A stretch of DNA of 57,610 bases from Rhodospirillales bacterium (GTDB lineage: Bacteria > Pseudomonadota > Alphaproteobacteria > Rhodospirillales > Shumkoniaceae): positions 1 to 57,610 of the forward strand of contig JAHDSF010000014.1 of the NCBI GenBank assembly GCA_018432935.1, read 5' to 3'. The notes beneath the pieces are model-generated. The model was not told where the DNA came from, searched no databases, and worked only from the letters and a program-made list of their open reading frames with translations. Numbering within the stretch: the first letter of the stretch is position 1; each line of letters starts with the position of its first letter. A program made the translations under genes and the position numbers. This document shows, in pieces, positions 47,018-55,593 of this stretch.

Positions 47018-47731
47018 ATGGATACCATCGGCCACGTGACCGCCATCCGGCACGTCGATTTCGAAGGTCTGGGCCTGATCGCCCCCGTCCTGCAGGAGCG
47101 GGGCGCGACCATCGAATACGTCGAAGCGGCGGCCGGCGGCGTGTCGTCGGTCACCGCCGACGGCCCGGACCTGCTGATCGTCCTGGGAGGCCCCATCGGG
47201 GTCTACCAGGATGCCGCCTACCCCTTCATCAGGGAGGAGCTGGCACTGCTCGAGGCGAGGCTGCGCCTCAGCCTGCCGGTGCTGGGGATCTGCCTAGGGG
47301 CCCAGCTGGTGGCGCGCGCCCTGGGGGCGAAGGTCTACCCGGCGGCCGGCAAGGAGATCGGGTGGTCGCCGCTCAGGCTCACCGACGCCGGGCTTTCGTC
47401 ATGCCTGGAGCCGATCGGCTCCCAGCCGGTCCTGCACTGGCACGGCGACACCTTCGACCTGCCCGACGAGGCGCGCTGCCTCGCCTCGACCGAGCTCACC
47501 TTGAACCAGGCGTTTGACGCCGGTCCCGCAGTGCTGGGACTGCAGTTCCACATCGAGGTCACCCGCGAGGGCCTGGAACGTTGGTTTGTCGGCCATGCCC
47601 ACGAGATCGGCGCCTCGCCCGGCGTCACCGTCGACCAGCTCCGCGAGGATACGCGGCGCCACGCCGAAGAAACGGGCCGGCGCGGCCGCCGTATCCTGCA
47701 GCGCTGGCTCGACACGCTGCCTCAAAGATAA
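47018..47731 (+). CDS. Class I glutamine amidotransferase (GMP synthase-like)
   Basis: A 237-residue stand-alone class I glutaminase domain. Nucleophile C92 (LGICLGAQLV), then GLQFHIEVT with the catalytic His and Glu, and VLGGPIG near residue 66. It is the size of GuaA-type amidotransferase or gamma-glutamyl hydrolase-like proteins, with a helical C-terminal extension of about 40 residues. The acceptor is unknown. The start at 47018 follows CAGGAGG. Confidence 0.85.
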   Translation: MDTIGHVTAIRHVDFEGLGLIAPVLQERGATIEYVEAAAGGVSSVTADGPDLLIVLGGPIGVYQDAAYPFIREELALLEARLRLSLPVLGICLGAQLVARALGAKVYPAAGKEIGWSPLRLTDAGLSSCLEPIGSQPVLHWHGDTFDLPDEARCLASTELTLNQAFDAGPAVLGLQFHIEVTREGLERWFVGHAHEIGASPGVTVDQLREDTRRHAEETGRRGRRILQRWLDTLPQR

Positions 47732-47847
47732 GCGTCCACACGGCCAAAAGAGGGCTGTCGGCCATCCGCCTGCGCCGCCGTCAGGGGCCGCCAGAGTTCT
47801 TGAAGGCTCGCGAGGACCGGCTTGAGAGGCAGTCTCCTCTTGGGTAA

Positions 47848-47876
47848 TTGACGCACCGCGTCAAAGGGCGTAGATA
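47848..47876 (+). promoter_or_regulatory. Sigma-70 promoter of the phasin gene with overlapping palindrome
   Basis: TTGACG (-35, 47848-47853), a 17-base spacer and TAGATA (-10, 47871-47876), about 40 bases before the phasin start. The -35 is inside a perfect 7-bp inverted repeat TTGACGC-ACC-GCGTCAA, a candidate operator, plausibly for PhaR. Confidence 0.65.
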
Positions 47877-47915
47877 TGGAGAATGACGCGCTGCGGCAAA
47901 CTTGAGGAGGCTTCG

Positions 47916-48227
47916 ATGCAGACCCTGTCCGAAATGTTCGAGCGGAATGTCAAGCTGGGCCAGGAAGTGTTCGAGTTCCAGAAGAGCGCGCTCGACGCCG
48001 GGTGGACGATCGTCCAGAACGCCGTCGCCGCCAACACGGAGCTGGCAATGCAGTACCTTCGCGAGTTGCAGGATGCGAAGTCACCGGCCGGCGCCATCGA
48101 GACCACGGTGGCCGCCGGGACTCGCGCCACCCGCCGGGCGGCCGAGCAGGCCGGCGAGGCGATCTCGCAGGCCCAGAAGATCACCAAAGACATGCAGGAC
48201 TTGGCCAAGAGGGCGGCCAGCGCCTGA
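47916..48227 (+). CDS. phaP: Phasin family protein
   Basis: A 103-residue helical protein that coats polyhydroxyalkanoate granules. The sequence MQTLSEMFERNVKLGQEVFEFQKSALDAGWTIVQNAVAANTELAMQYLREL is characteristic of the phasin fold, and the length is typical of the shorter phasins. A strong ribosome site (GAGGAGG) precedes the ATG at 47916; an in-frame ATG at 47883 is less likely. It converges with phaR across a terminator. Confidence 0.85.
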   Translation: MQTLSEMFERNVKLGQEVFEFQKSALDAGWTIVQNAVAANTELAMQYLRELQDAKSPAGAIETTVAAGTRATRRAAEQAGEAISQAQKITKDMQDLAKRAASA

Positions 48228-48253
48228 CGTCGTCTGGTTTCCGCCACCCCTGG

Positions 48254-48278
48254 GGGGGAGCCCGCACGGCTCCCCCTT
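48254..48278. terminator. Bidirectional terminator between phasin and phaR
   Basis: A 9-bp stem (GGGGGAGCC paired with GGCTCCCCC) with a CGCAC loop, placed between convergent genes. The T run is short. Confidence 0.7.
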
Positions 48279-48289
48279 GCCTTGCCGGC

Positions 48290-48694
48290 TCAGCCCTTCT
48301 TGCCGTCCCCGGGCCCCATCCCCCAGAACGCAAAGGGATTGAAGGCGCGCATGATCTCCTCCTGGCCAGCTCCCGCCTGCATCTGGGCGGCGAAGGCGGC
48401 CAGCGTGCGCTCGATCATCTGCGCCGAATAAAGCGCAAGCGGGCTCTGGTTGAGACGGATCAGGTGCAGCAGCGTCTGTTCGGTGAGCAGCGGACTGCCG
48501 CCACGGCTGTTCTGGTCGCCCACGACCTGCAACAGGACCTGAATCGTAATGTCCTCGCCGGTCTTCGAGTCGGCGACCTGGACCTGCTCGAATCGCTGGA
48601 CGAACTTCGAGATGTCCTCGAGGGTGACGTAGCGTCCTTCGAGGGAGTCGTACATCTTGCGGGTCGGATAGCGCTTGATCGTATGCGTCTTCAC
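48290..48694 (-). CDS. phaR: Polyhydroxyalkanoate synthesis repressor PhaR
   Basis: A 134-residue PhaR. The DNA-binding domain IKRYPTRKMYDSLEGRYVTLEDISKFV opens it, then the PHB accumulation regulatory domain and the C-terminal EEIMRAFNPFAFWG. PhaR binds nascent polymer and the phasin promoter, repressing phasin until granules form. The GTG at 48694 is the only in-frame start at the homology boundary. It is 42 bases downstream of phaC and probably shares its transcript. Confidence 0.92.
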   Translation of the reverse strand: MKTHTIKRYPTRKMYDSLEGRYVTLEDISKFVQRFEQVQVADSKTGEDITIQVLLQVVGDQNSRGGSPLLTEQTLLHLIRLNQSPLALYSAQMIERTLAAFAAQMQAGAGQEEIMRAFNPFAFWGMGPGDGKKG

Positions 48695-48736
48695 ATCGGG
48701 ACCCCGCCGGCATCACGCGACCGGGTCCTGAACGGG

Positions 48737-49792
48737 CTACGCCTTCAACCAGGAGGCGATCCCCTCCGGCACCTTGGCCGCCGCCCTTGAAACATACATC
48801 CCGATATGGCCGCTGGGAACCTCGATCTCCCTGTAGTCGTCGCTGCCGATCACGTTCTTCAATGCGCGCGAGCTCGCTGGCGGCACTAGGTGGTCCTGGC
48901 TGCCGAAGATGTTGAGAACCGGACAGCGGACGGCCCTGTAGTCGACCGCGCGGTCGCCGATCGTCACGGTGTTCTTGACGATCCCGTTCTGCTGGTAGAA
49001 CTGCGTCATGAACTCGCGGTAGGCTTGCCCGGCCTGGTCCGGACTGTCGTTGATCCAGCGCTCCATCCGCACGAAGAACGCGCCGGAGGTCGCGTCCTGC
49101 AGCGCCTTGACCGAATCCAGCCATTTCTTGATGTTGAGGCTGAGGGGCTGCAGGGCGTTGAAATTGACGTTGAGCGCCACGCCGGGAAGGTTGCCCAGCG
49201 CCGCCACCGCCGCATCGATGTCGATCTCCTGCACTAGGTGGCTGAGCCGGTCGCCCTCGGTCTGGAAATCGACGGGCGTCACCATCGTGACCAGCCGCCT
49301 CACCTTTTCCGGGTACAGCGCCGCATAGGTCAGCGCCAGCGTGCCTCCCTGGCAGATTCCCAGCAGGTCGACCGCCTTCACCCCGCATCGGGTCCGCAGG
49401 TGGTCGACCGCGGTGTCGATGTATTCGTTGATGTAGGTGTCGAGGTCGAGCATGCGGTCGGACGGCCTCGGATAGCCCCAGTCCATCACGTATACCGCGA
49501 AGCCCCGCTCGAGCAGACGGCGAACCAGGGACTTGTCCTCCTGCAGGTCGGCCACGGTGTGCCGGTTCACCAGGGCATAGCTGATCAGCAGCGGGGTCTT
49601 GTGGCGCGGCGGCGTGTCCCAGACGAACCTCAGCAGTCGGAACCTATCCACCTCGAGCAGCACCTCGGTCGGCGTCGAGCCTGGCTGGGCCGCTGCCAGT
49701 TCGCCCAGGGCGCGGCGCGACTTTTCGAACTGCCCCCACCAGAGCGAAGCCTCGGCTAGGGTCGCGTCGGGATCCAGCTTGATCGGTCTCAT
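48737..49792 (-). CDS. phaC: Class III polyhydroxyalkanoate synthase subunit PhaC
   Basis: A 351-residue synthase subunit. The lipase-like box is GICQGG with catalytic C147, plus D300 (GSQDHLVP) and H329 (SGHIGMYV), at nearly the same positions as in the Allochromatium vinosum enzyme. The short length and the adjacent PhaE place it in class III. It polymerises 3-hydroxyacyl-CoA, mainly 3-hydroxybutyryl-CoA, into granules. Its ATG overlaps the phaE stop (ATGA). Confidence 0.95.
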   Translation of the reverse strand: MRPIKLDPDATLAEASLWWGQFEKSRRALGELAAAQPGSTPTEVLLEVDRFRLLRFVWDTPPRHKTPLLISYALVNRHTVADLQEDKSLVRRLLERGFAVYVMDWGYPRPSDRMLDLDTYINEYIDTAVDHLRTRCGVKAVDLLGICQGGTLALTYAALYPEKVRRLVTMVTPVDFQTEGDRLSHLVQEIDIDAAVAALGNLPGVALNVNFNALQPLSLNIKKWLDSVKALQDATSGAFFVRMERWINDSPDQAGQAYREFMTQFYQQNGIVKNTVTIGDRAVDYRAVRCPVLNIFGSQDHLVPPASSRALKNVIGSDDYREIEVPSGHIGMYVSRAAAKVPEGIASWLKA

Positions 49793-50958
49793 GGCTCCTT
49801 CCTCTTCGGCTTGGCAGCCCTTCGCGGAGCACCACCTGACGGCGAAGCATCGACGGGTGCGCCAGCGTCTGCGACCGGCGCCAGCTTCTCCATCTCCCGG
49901 CGAAGCTGCGCGATCTCCTGTTGGGCTGCCGCAACGCTTTCGCCCAGCCCCACCGCCGACTCTGCGACCTCGCGCAGGGATCCGACTTCGGATCGGATCG
50001 CCGCCATGCCGGCCGCCACGTTCCCGAGCTCGGAGCCAAGCCGCCGCAACTCGTCGCCGAGACCGGCATCGTCCTCGACCCGCTGTCCCAGCTTTTCCAG
50101 ATCGGCCCGGACCGCGGTCAGCAGGCCGGCAAGATCGGCCGCACCGTTGCGCAGGCGGCGCTGTTCCTTGCGCAGGCGTTCGATGCGCGCGTGAACGTCG
50201 GTCAGCTCGGAGTATGTCGGGACGCCGATCCTCTCGAGGATTCCGTCGGTCGTCTCCCGCTGGACCTTGATGGTCAGGCAAAGGTGGTTGACGAACTGCC
50301 CGAAAGCCTGCTGGTAGTCGCCGGTTGCAGCAATCTCGTCGTGGACCCCCTCGGCCGCGCGGACCCAATGGTCGAACAGCTCTTTCAGGCTCTTCACCTC
50401 GTCGTCGCAGCCGTCGAGATCGGCGATCAGGCGCTCCGCCACGCGCCTGCCATAGCCCTCGTACAGATCGAGCAGCCCCTTGTAGGATTGGAGGGTCGCC
50501 TGCCAGCCGGCATAGATCTTTTCCCAGCTTTCCGAAGAACTCGGCGGAACCAAGGGGCTCGCGCGCCACACCTCGACCGCGGTGCGCATTCCGGCCAACC
50601 CGATCAGCGCCTGCTCCACGGCCAAGCGGCTGGTCGGCAGATGAAGAAGCCCGACCCAGTAGTCCGACAACCGCCGGACGTCCTCCTCACCCATTTCACG
50701 GTGGCCGAACGTCGCCACGCCATCGTGAAACGACATGAACCGCTGCAGGTCGCCGTCATTGCCGAACGCCGCCCGGAACGGTGCCGCAACCATTTCGGCG
50801 ACGCTTGTCTGGGCAAAGCCGGCCGGCGCGCCGGCGATCCTGCTCCACTGCGCGAACCACTCGCGGGCGGCCGCCTGCCCGTCACCGCCGAGAAGCCCCG
50901 ACCAGAACACCTCCTGCTGCTTCTGCCAAGCCTCGAAAGGGCTGTCCGTGGCTGTCAT
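49789..50958 (-). CDS. phaE: Class III polyhydroxyalkanoate synthase subunit PhaE
   Basis: A 389-residue PhaE. The family region includes SPFEAWQKQQEVFWSGLL near the N-terminus, EAWRASPL-like 'VEVWRASPLVPPSSSESWEKIY', and the characteristic GVPTYSELTDVHARIERLRKEQRRLR segment. The C-terminal 100 residues are coiled coil, followed by a basic Pro/Lys tail. PhaE has no catalytic residues but is needed for activity of PhaC. The start at 50958 lies 28 bases after the phaB stop. Confidence 0.93.
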   Translation of the reverse strand: MTATDSPFEAWQKQQEVFWSGLLGGDGQAAAREWFAQWSRIAGAPAGFAQTSVAEMVAAPFRAAFGNDGDLQRFMSFHDGVATFGHREMGEEDVRRLSDYWVGLLHLPTSRLAVEQALIGLAGMRTAVEVWRASPLVPPSSSESWEKIYAGWQATLQSYKGLLDLYEGYGRRVAERLIADLDGCDDEVKSLKELFDHWVRAAEGVHDEIAATGDYQQAFGQFVNHLCLTIKVQRETTDGILERIGVPTYSELTDVHARIERLRKEQRRLRNGAADLAGLLTAVRADLEKLGQRVEDDAGLGDELRRLGSELGNVAAGMAAIRSEVGSLREVAESAVGLGESVAAAQQEIAQLRREMEKLAPVADAGAPVDASPSGGAPRRAAKPKRKEP

Positions 50959-50986
50959 CGCGGTTCTTCCTTTCTTAAGACGCGCG

Positions 50987-51727
50987 CTAATGCGACGTGT
51001 ACTGGACTCCGTTGACGGGGATGTTGGCGCCGCTGACGAAGGAGGCCGCGTCGCTGCAGAGGAAGCGAACGACGGCGGCGATCTCGTCCACGTGGGCCAG
51101 CCGCCCGAGGGGGATCTGGGCGACGATCTTGTCGAGCACCTCCGGGCGCATCGCCGAAACCATGGGTGTCGCGGTATAGCCTGGCGACACCGTATTGACG
51201 GAGATCCCTTTGCGGGCCGTCTCCTGGGCAAGGGCCATCGTGAAGCCGTGCACCCCCGCCTTGGCGGCGGAATAGTTGGCCTGCCCGAACTGCCCCTTCT
51301 GGCCGTTGATGGAAGCGATGTTGACGATGCGCCCCCAGCCCTTGGCCAGCATTTCGTTGATGAATTGGCGCGTGACGTTGAATACGGAGTCCAGGTTCGT
51401 CCCCAGCACCGCCCGCCACTGCGCAGCTGTCATGTTCTTGAACTGAGCGTCCCGGGTGATCCCGGCATTGTTGACCAGGATGTCGGGGACCCCATACCGC
51501 TCCTTGATCAGCCCGGCAGCGCGTTCGGCGTCCTCGAAGCTGGACACGTCCATGGCCACCGATTCAAATTGGTAGCCGGCCGCTTGCTGCTGGGCCAACC
51601 ACTCCTCGGGCGGAACAGCCTCCTTGAATTCGGTCGTAACGACGCGGCTGCCATCGTCGGCAAGGGCCCGGCAGATGGCCGTGCCGATACCGCCCATGCC
51701 GCCGGTTACCAGGGCCAGCCTGCTCAT
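50987..51727 (-). CDS. phaB: Acetoacetyl-CoA reductase
   Basis: A 246-residue SDR that reduces acetoacetyl-CoA to (R)-3-hydroxybutyryl-CoA. Cofactor loop TGGMGGIG (8-15), NNAGITRDAQFKNM, and catalytic S139, Y152, K156 (NYSAAKAG). The sequence and position between the thiolase and synthase genes favour PhaB over FabG. The start at 51727 was chosen at the nucleotide-binding fold; there is a GGGAG upstream. Confidence 0.94.
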   Translation of the reverse strand: MSRLALVTGGMGGIGTAICRALADDGSRVVTTEFKEAVPPEEWLAQQQAAGYQFESVAMDVSSFEDAERAAGLIKERYGVPDILVNNAGITRDAQFKNMTAAQWRAVLGTNLDSVFNVTRQFINEMLAKGWGRIVNIASINGQKGQFGQANYSAAKAGVHGFTMALAQETARKGISVNTVSPGYTATPMVSAMRPEVLDKIVAQIPLGRLAHVDEIAAVVRFLCSDAASFVSGANIPVNGVQYTSH

Positions 51728-51793
51728 GCGTGCCTCTCCCTCCATTGGATTGCGCCGGCACCCTCTCTTCGGGAGGCTCGCCGACTTCAAGCG

Positions 51794-52981
51794 TCAAGGC
51801 AGTTCGACCGCCGTGGCGATACCCTGACCGCCGCCGATGCACATGGTGGCGAGCCCGCGCCTGGCCCGGCGCCGTCGCATCTCGTGGACCAGGGTGACCA
51901 GGATCCGGGCGCCACTGGCGCCGATCGGATGGCCCAGGGCGATCGCCCCGCCGTTGACGTTCACCCGCTCGAGGTTCCAGCCCATGTCGGCGTTGACCGC
52001 CATGCTCTGGGCCGCAAAAGCCTCGTTGGCCTCGATCAGATCGAGGGTGTCCAGCGTCCAGCCGATGCGATCCAGGCACGCGCGCGAGGCGGGCACCGGA
52101 CCGATCCCCATGATGGTGGGGTCGACGCCGGCGGACGCGAAGGCGACGATGCGAACCATCGGCTCCAGATCGTACGTCTTCAGCGCCTTCTCGCTCACCA
52201 GCAGCAGCGCGGCTGCACCGTCGTTGATGCCGGAGGAGTTGGCCGCCGTCACCGTTCCGGATTGCTTGAACACCGGCTGCAGCTTCTCCATGCCCGCCAA
52301 GTTGGCGTCGTGGCGGATCACCTCGTCGTCCTGGAAGACGATCGGCGGACCTTTGCGCTGGGCGATCTCGATCGGCACGATCTCGTCGCGGAATCTCCCT
52401 GCCTTCTGCGCTTGCGAGGCCTTGGCGTGGGAGGCGACCGCGTAGCGATCCTGATCCTCCCGGTTCAAGCCGTACTTCTCGGCCAGGTTCTCGGCGGTGA
52501 TGCCCATGTGGATCTGCTTGCTGAGGGCGCACGTCAGCCCGTCGCTGAGCAGCGTGTCGATCATCGTCCAGTCGCCCAGCCTATGGCCGGTCCGCGAGTT
52601 GGTCAGCACATGCGGCGCCTGAGACATGTTCTCCTGGCCGCCGGCGACGACGACATCGGCCTCTCCGGCCTGAATGTACATGGCGGCGACGTGGACCGCC
52701 TTCATGCCGCTGCCGCATACCATGTTCAGGGTCATCGCCGGGACCGTTTCCGGCAGCCCTGCCCAGACCGCCGCCTGACGGGCCGGATTCTGCCCTGTAC
52801 CGGCCTGCAGCACTTGTCCCATCACCACTTCGGCGACTGCCGCCGAGGCTTTGTCGTGTTGCTCGAACAAAGAGGCAATGACCGCAGCACCAAGTCTTGC
52901 GGGATGGCTCCCCGCCAAAGTACCCGAGAATTTTCCGACGGCCGTACGCTTGGCGGCAGCTATAAAAACCGCCTCTCCCAT
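51794..52981 (-). CDS. phaA: Acetyl-CoA acetyltransferase (beta-ketothiolase)
   Basis: A 395-residue thiolase. Catalytic C89 (NMVCGSGMKAV), H351 (ALGHPIGASGA) and C381 (CIGGGQG) are all in place. It condenses two acetyl-CoA to acetoacetyl-CoA, the first step of polymer synthesis. First gene of the phaA-phaB-phaE-phaC-phaR set. The start at 52981 follows GGGAGGAAGC. Confidence 0.96.
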   Translation of the reverse strand: MGEAVFIAAAKRTAVGKFSGTLAGSHPARLGAAVIASLFEQHDKASAAVAEVVMGQVLQAGTGQNPARQAAVWAGLPETVPAMTLNMVCGSGMKAVHVAAMYIQAGEADVVVAGGQENMSQAPHVLTNSRTGHRLGDWTMIDTLLSDGLTCALSKQIHMGITAENLAEKYGLNREDQDRYAVASHAKASQAQKAGRFRDEIVPIEIAQRKGPPIVFQDDEVIRHDANLAGMEKLQPVFKQSGTVTAANSSGINDGAAALLLVSEKALKTYDLEPMVRIVAFASAGVDPTIMGIGPVPASRACLDRIGWTLDTLDLIEANEAFAAQSMAVNADMGWNLERVNVNGGAIALGHPIGASGARILVTLVHEMRRRRARRGLATMCIGGGQGIATAVELP

Positions 52982-53146
52982 TGCTTCCTCCCTGACGAAA
53001 AACCTGCTTCTTGTTCTTGGAAGACCACACTTACATTAGCGCTATGTCATGCGCGGCGTCTTCGCCTTGCGGAGGTACCTATCACGTAGGGGTCCTCCCT
53101 CGACGGATGGAGAGAAGCTTCTCCTCGCGGGCCGGAATGGGGAGAT

Positions 53147-54385
53147 TCAGAAGGCCGCGCCGCTTGTCGCTCGTCGCGCCCGCCGGGTCAGGCGGAGCGC
53201 AACCGGGCCGCCGACCGAGATGAGGCCGCCGGCGGCAAAGGCGAGCGTCCACGAGACCGTGCTGCTGCCGCCGCCCGTCAGGTCCAGGACCCAGCCGGCC
53301 AGCGGCGGTCCGACCGAGGCGAAGCCGAAGCCGCTGACGGCGTGCACCGCCAGGGTGGCGCCGCGGCGTTCCGGCTCGGCCCATGCCACCGCCCCCGCCG
53401 TGATTGCGGCAGAGTCGGCGACCGTCAGCGCGTTGTAGACGAGCAGCACGACGACCACCACCGCGTAGGGCAGCGGCGCCGCCAGGCCGACCACGCACGA
53501 GAACGCTGCGCCCGCGATCATGACGATCGAGACTACGCGCTCGCGACCACAGACGACGGCCAGCTCGTTGCCACTGATGCTGGCCGCCACCGAGACCAGA
53601 GCGGCGATCGTCGCCACCACGGTCGGCTCGAGCGTCCATGCGTCAGCCGCCTGCAGACCGATGCTGAAAGCGAGGAACGGCACCAGCCATGTGCGAAAGA
53701 CGAACAATTCCCAGTTGTGCACCCCGTAGGCGACCACGAAGCCCATCGCCGCACGGTTGCGAAGCACCGGCCGCACGTCGAAGGTGGCAGCACCACGGGA
53801 CGGTGCCGCCTCGAACGCCTGCGGGCGGATCGCAAGCCCTACAAGTGCCGCCGCCGCCAGGGCCGCCACCGCCCCGACCGTGAACGCAGCCCGCCATCCG
53901 ACCGTGCCGGCCACGTGTCCGGCGAGGAAGAACGACGCCGCCGTCCCCAGGCTGAAGCTGGAGGTGTAGAAGGCCACCGCGCGCGATTGCCTTTCGCCCC
54001 GGTAGCGGTCGACCAGCAGCTTCAGTCCGGGCATGTAGGTGCCGGCCAGGCCCAGCCCTGCCAGGGTGCGGAACAGGATCGCCGTCCAGAAGCCGTCCGC
54101 CAGCAGGGCAAAACCGAACGCCGCCGCGGCGCCGAGGGACGCTCCCACCAGGTAGACCCGCCGCGGGTCGACGCGGTCGGTCAGCGCCGAAAGCAGCGGC
54201 ACCCCGCACGTGTAGCCGGCAAAGTAGACGCCACCGATCCACCCCGCCTCCGCATTGGTCAGCGACCACTCGGCGATGAAGCGGGGGATCAGCGCGGGAT
54301 ACGTGAACGCCGCCACCATGGTGAGGATCTCGGCCGTGCACAACGTCACGACGAGACGACGGGGCGACATGCCATCGGTTGTCAT
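53147..54385 (-). CDS. Major facilitator superfamily transporter
   Basis: A 412-residue protein with about 12 membrane helices. The loop 2-3 motif is seen as SALTDRVDPRRVYLVGA, and DRYRGERQSRAVAFYTSSFSLG matches the loop 4-5 region. No close substrate-specific signature was recognised; the sequence is typical of uncharacterised bacterial sugar, drug or small-acid transporters. It stands alone, divergent from the HtrA-like gene. An ATG at 54370 is an alternative start. Confidence 0.88.
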   Translation of the reverse strand: MTTDGMSPRRLVVTLCTAEILTMVAAFTYPALIPRFIAEWSLTNAEAGWIGGVYFAGYTCGVPLLSALTDRVDPRRVYLVGASLGAAAAFGFALLADGFWTAILFRTLAGLGLAGTYMPGLKLLVDRYRGERQSRAVAFYTSSFSLGTAASFFLAGHVAGTVGWRAAFTVGAVAALAAAALVGLAIRPQAFEAAPSRGAATFDVRPVLRNRAAMGFVVAYGVHNWELFVFRTWLVPFLAFSIGLQAADAWTLEPTVVATIAALVSVAASISGNELAVVCGRERVVSIVMIAGAAFSCVVGLAAPLPYAVVVVVLLVYNALTVADSAAITAGAVAWAEPERRGATLAVHAVSGFGFASVGPPLAGWVLDLTGGGSSTVSWTLAFAAGGLISVGGPVALRLTRRARRATSGAAF

Positions 54386-54543
54386 CGTACCGTCACATTA
54401 TCCGACCCCGGACGGCTCCCACAAGGCGGTGATGCAAATCGGTCGACACCATGTCCCCCCAACCGCCCCGGCAGGGCTTTTTCGCACCTCCTGCGCACCC
54501 TACATGAGAAAGCCTCTCACTACCCCGTTGGAGTCACCTCGCC

Positions 54544-55593
54544 ATGGCTATCGGCTCCCGCCTCGCCCGTGTCGCCTGCGCAAGCGGAAAGGGCGTTCTC
54601 ACGGCATTCCTCCTTTCGCTCGCGACGCTGCTCGTCAGGCCGGCCCAAGCCTCGCATCTGTCGTCCGATATGGCGGCGCTGGTGGTGGGGGCGATGGTCC
54701 GGGTCGTGGCGGAAGTCCCGCGCGAGGCACGCACGGCGGACACCCTGGGCCCGATCCGCGAAGGCAACGGGGTGGTCATCGACGCCTCGGGCCTGGTGCT
54801 TACGATCGGCTACCTGGTCGTCGAAGCAACCAAGATCGAACTCACCGACGCCCACAACAAGACGGTTCCGGCGGCGGTGATCGCCTACGATCACGAGACC
54901 GGTTTCGGCCTTCTCCGCGCCGCCGTCCCGCTTGACGTCAAACCCCTGCGCATCGGCAAGTCCGACGAGGTCGCGGCGGGCGACGATGCGCTGGCGGTCA
55001 GCCACGCCGGCGAGGTGGTTGCGATGCCGGTCAAGGTGGTGTCCCGGCGCACCTTCACCGGCTACTGGGAATACCTGTTGGAGAATGCGCTCTTCACCGC
55101 CCCCGCCCACCCAGCCTATGGCGGCGCGGCGTTGGTCAACGCGGAAGGCGAGCTGTTGGGAATCGGCTCCCTTCTGGTCAGCGAGCCGATGCCGGGCGCC
55201 GAGATCGGACTCGGCAACATGTTCGTCCCCATCGACGAGCTGCCGCCGATCCTCGCCGACCTCCTCGACAGCGGACGCGCGCAGAGACCGGACAGGCCCT
55301 GGATCGGCGTCTACACGAACGAGTTCATGGGAACGGTGGTGGTGACCTCGGCCGCCGACGGCGGCCCCGCCGCCAAGGCCGGCCTGACCCGTGGCGACGT
55401 CCTGGTGGCGGTGAACGGCGACAAGGTCAGGGGCATGGAGGATTTCCTGCGCAAGCTGTGGGCGCTGGGCGAGGCGGGCGTCGACGTTCCGCTCGACGTC
55501 GGATCGGTGACCGACACCGAGGCGCCGCTCCGCCGTATTGTCGTCAAGTCGCAGAGCCGCTACGAGTTCCTGAAGCTGGGCGGCGGCTACTAG
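54544..55593 (+). CDS. HtrA/Deg-like protein lacking the catalytic triad
   Basis: A 349-residue exported protein. A signal peptide is followed by a trypsin-like domain at about 50-235 and a PDZ domain at about 255-345 (WIGVYTNEF...GLTRGDVLVAVNGDKVRGMEDF). The three catalytic sites of Deg proteases are replaced: LTIGYLVVEA has Tyr90 where TNxH normally places His; YDHETGFGLL has Gly120 where Asp is expected; and HPAYGGAALVN has Tyr192 in the GNSGGPL position. It is therefore probably a pseudoprotease acting by binding or chaperoning. Similar inactive forms seem to recur in alphaproteobacteria. Its 3' end overlaps the convergent ClC gene by 50 bases. Confidence 0.85.
   Translation: MAIGSRLARVACASGKGVLTAFLLSLATLLVRPAQASHLSSDMAALVVGAMVRVVAEVPREARTADTLGPIREGNGVVIDASGLVLTIGYLVVEATKIELTDAHNKTVPAAVIAYDHETGFGLLRAAVPLDVKPLRIGKSDEVAAGDDALAVSHAGEVVAMPVKVVSRRTFTGYWEYLLENALFTAPAHPAYGGAALVNAEGELLGIGSLLVSEPMPGAEIGLGNMFVPIDELPPILADLLDSGRAQRPDRPWIGVYTNEFMGTVVVTSAADGGPAAKAGLTRGDVLVAVNGDKVRGMEDFLRKLWALGEAGVDVPLDVGSVTDTEAPLRRIVVKSQSRYEFLKLGGGY

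Noticed and set aside
50735-53089. A 784-codon plus-strand frame across the PHA genes
   Set aside because: It runs antisense to phaE, phaB and phaA, which have intact catalytic motifs. No recognisable domain or ribosome site.
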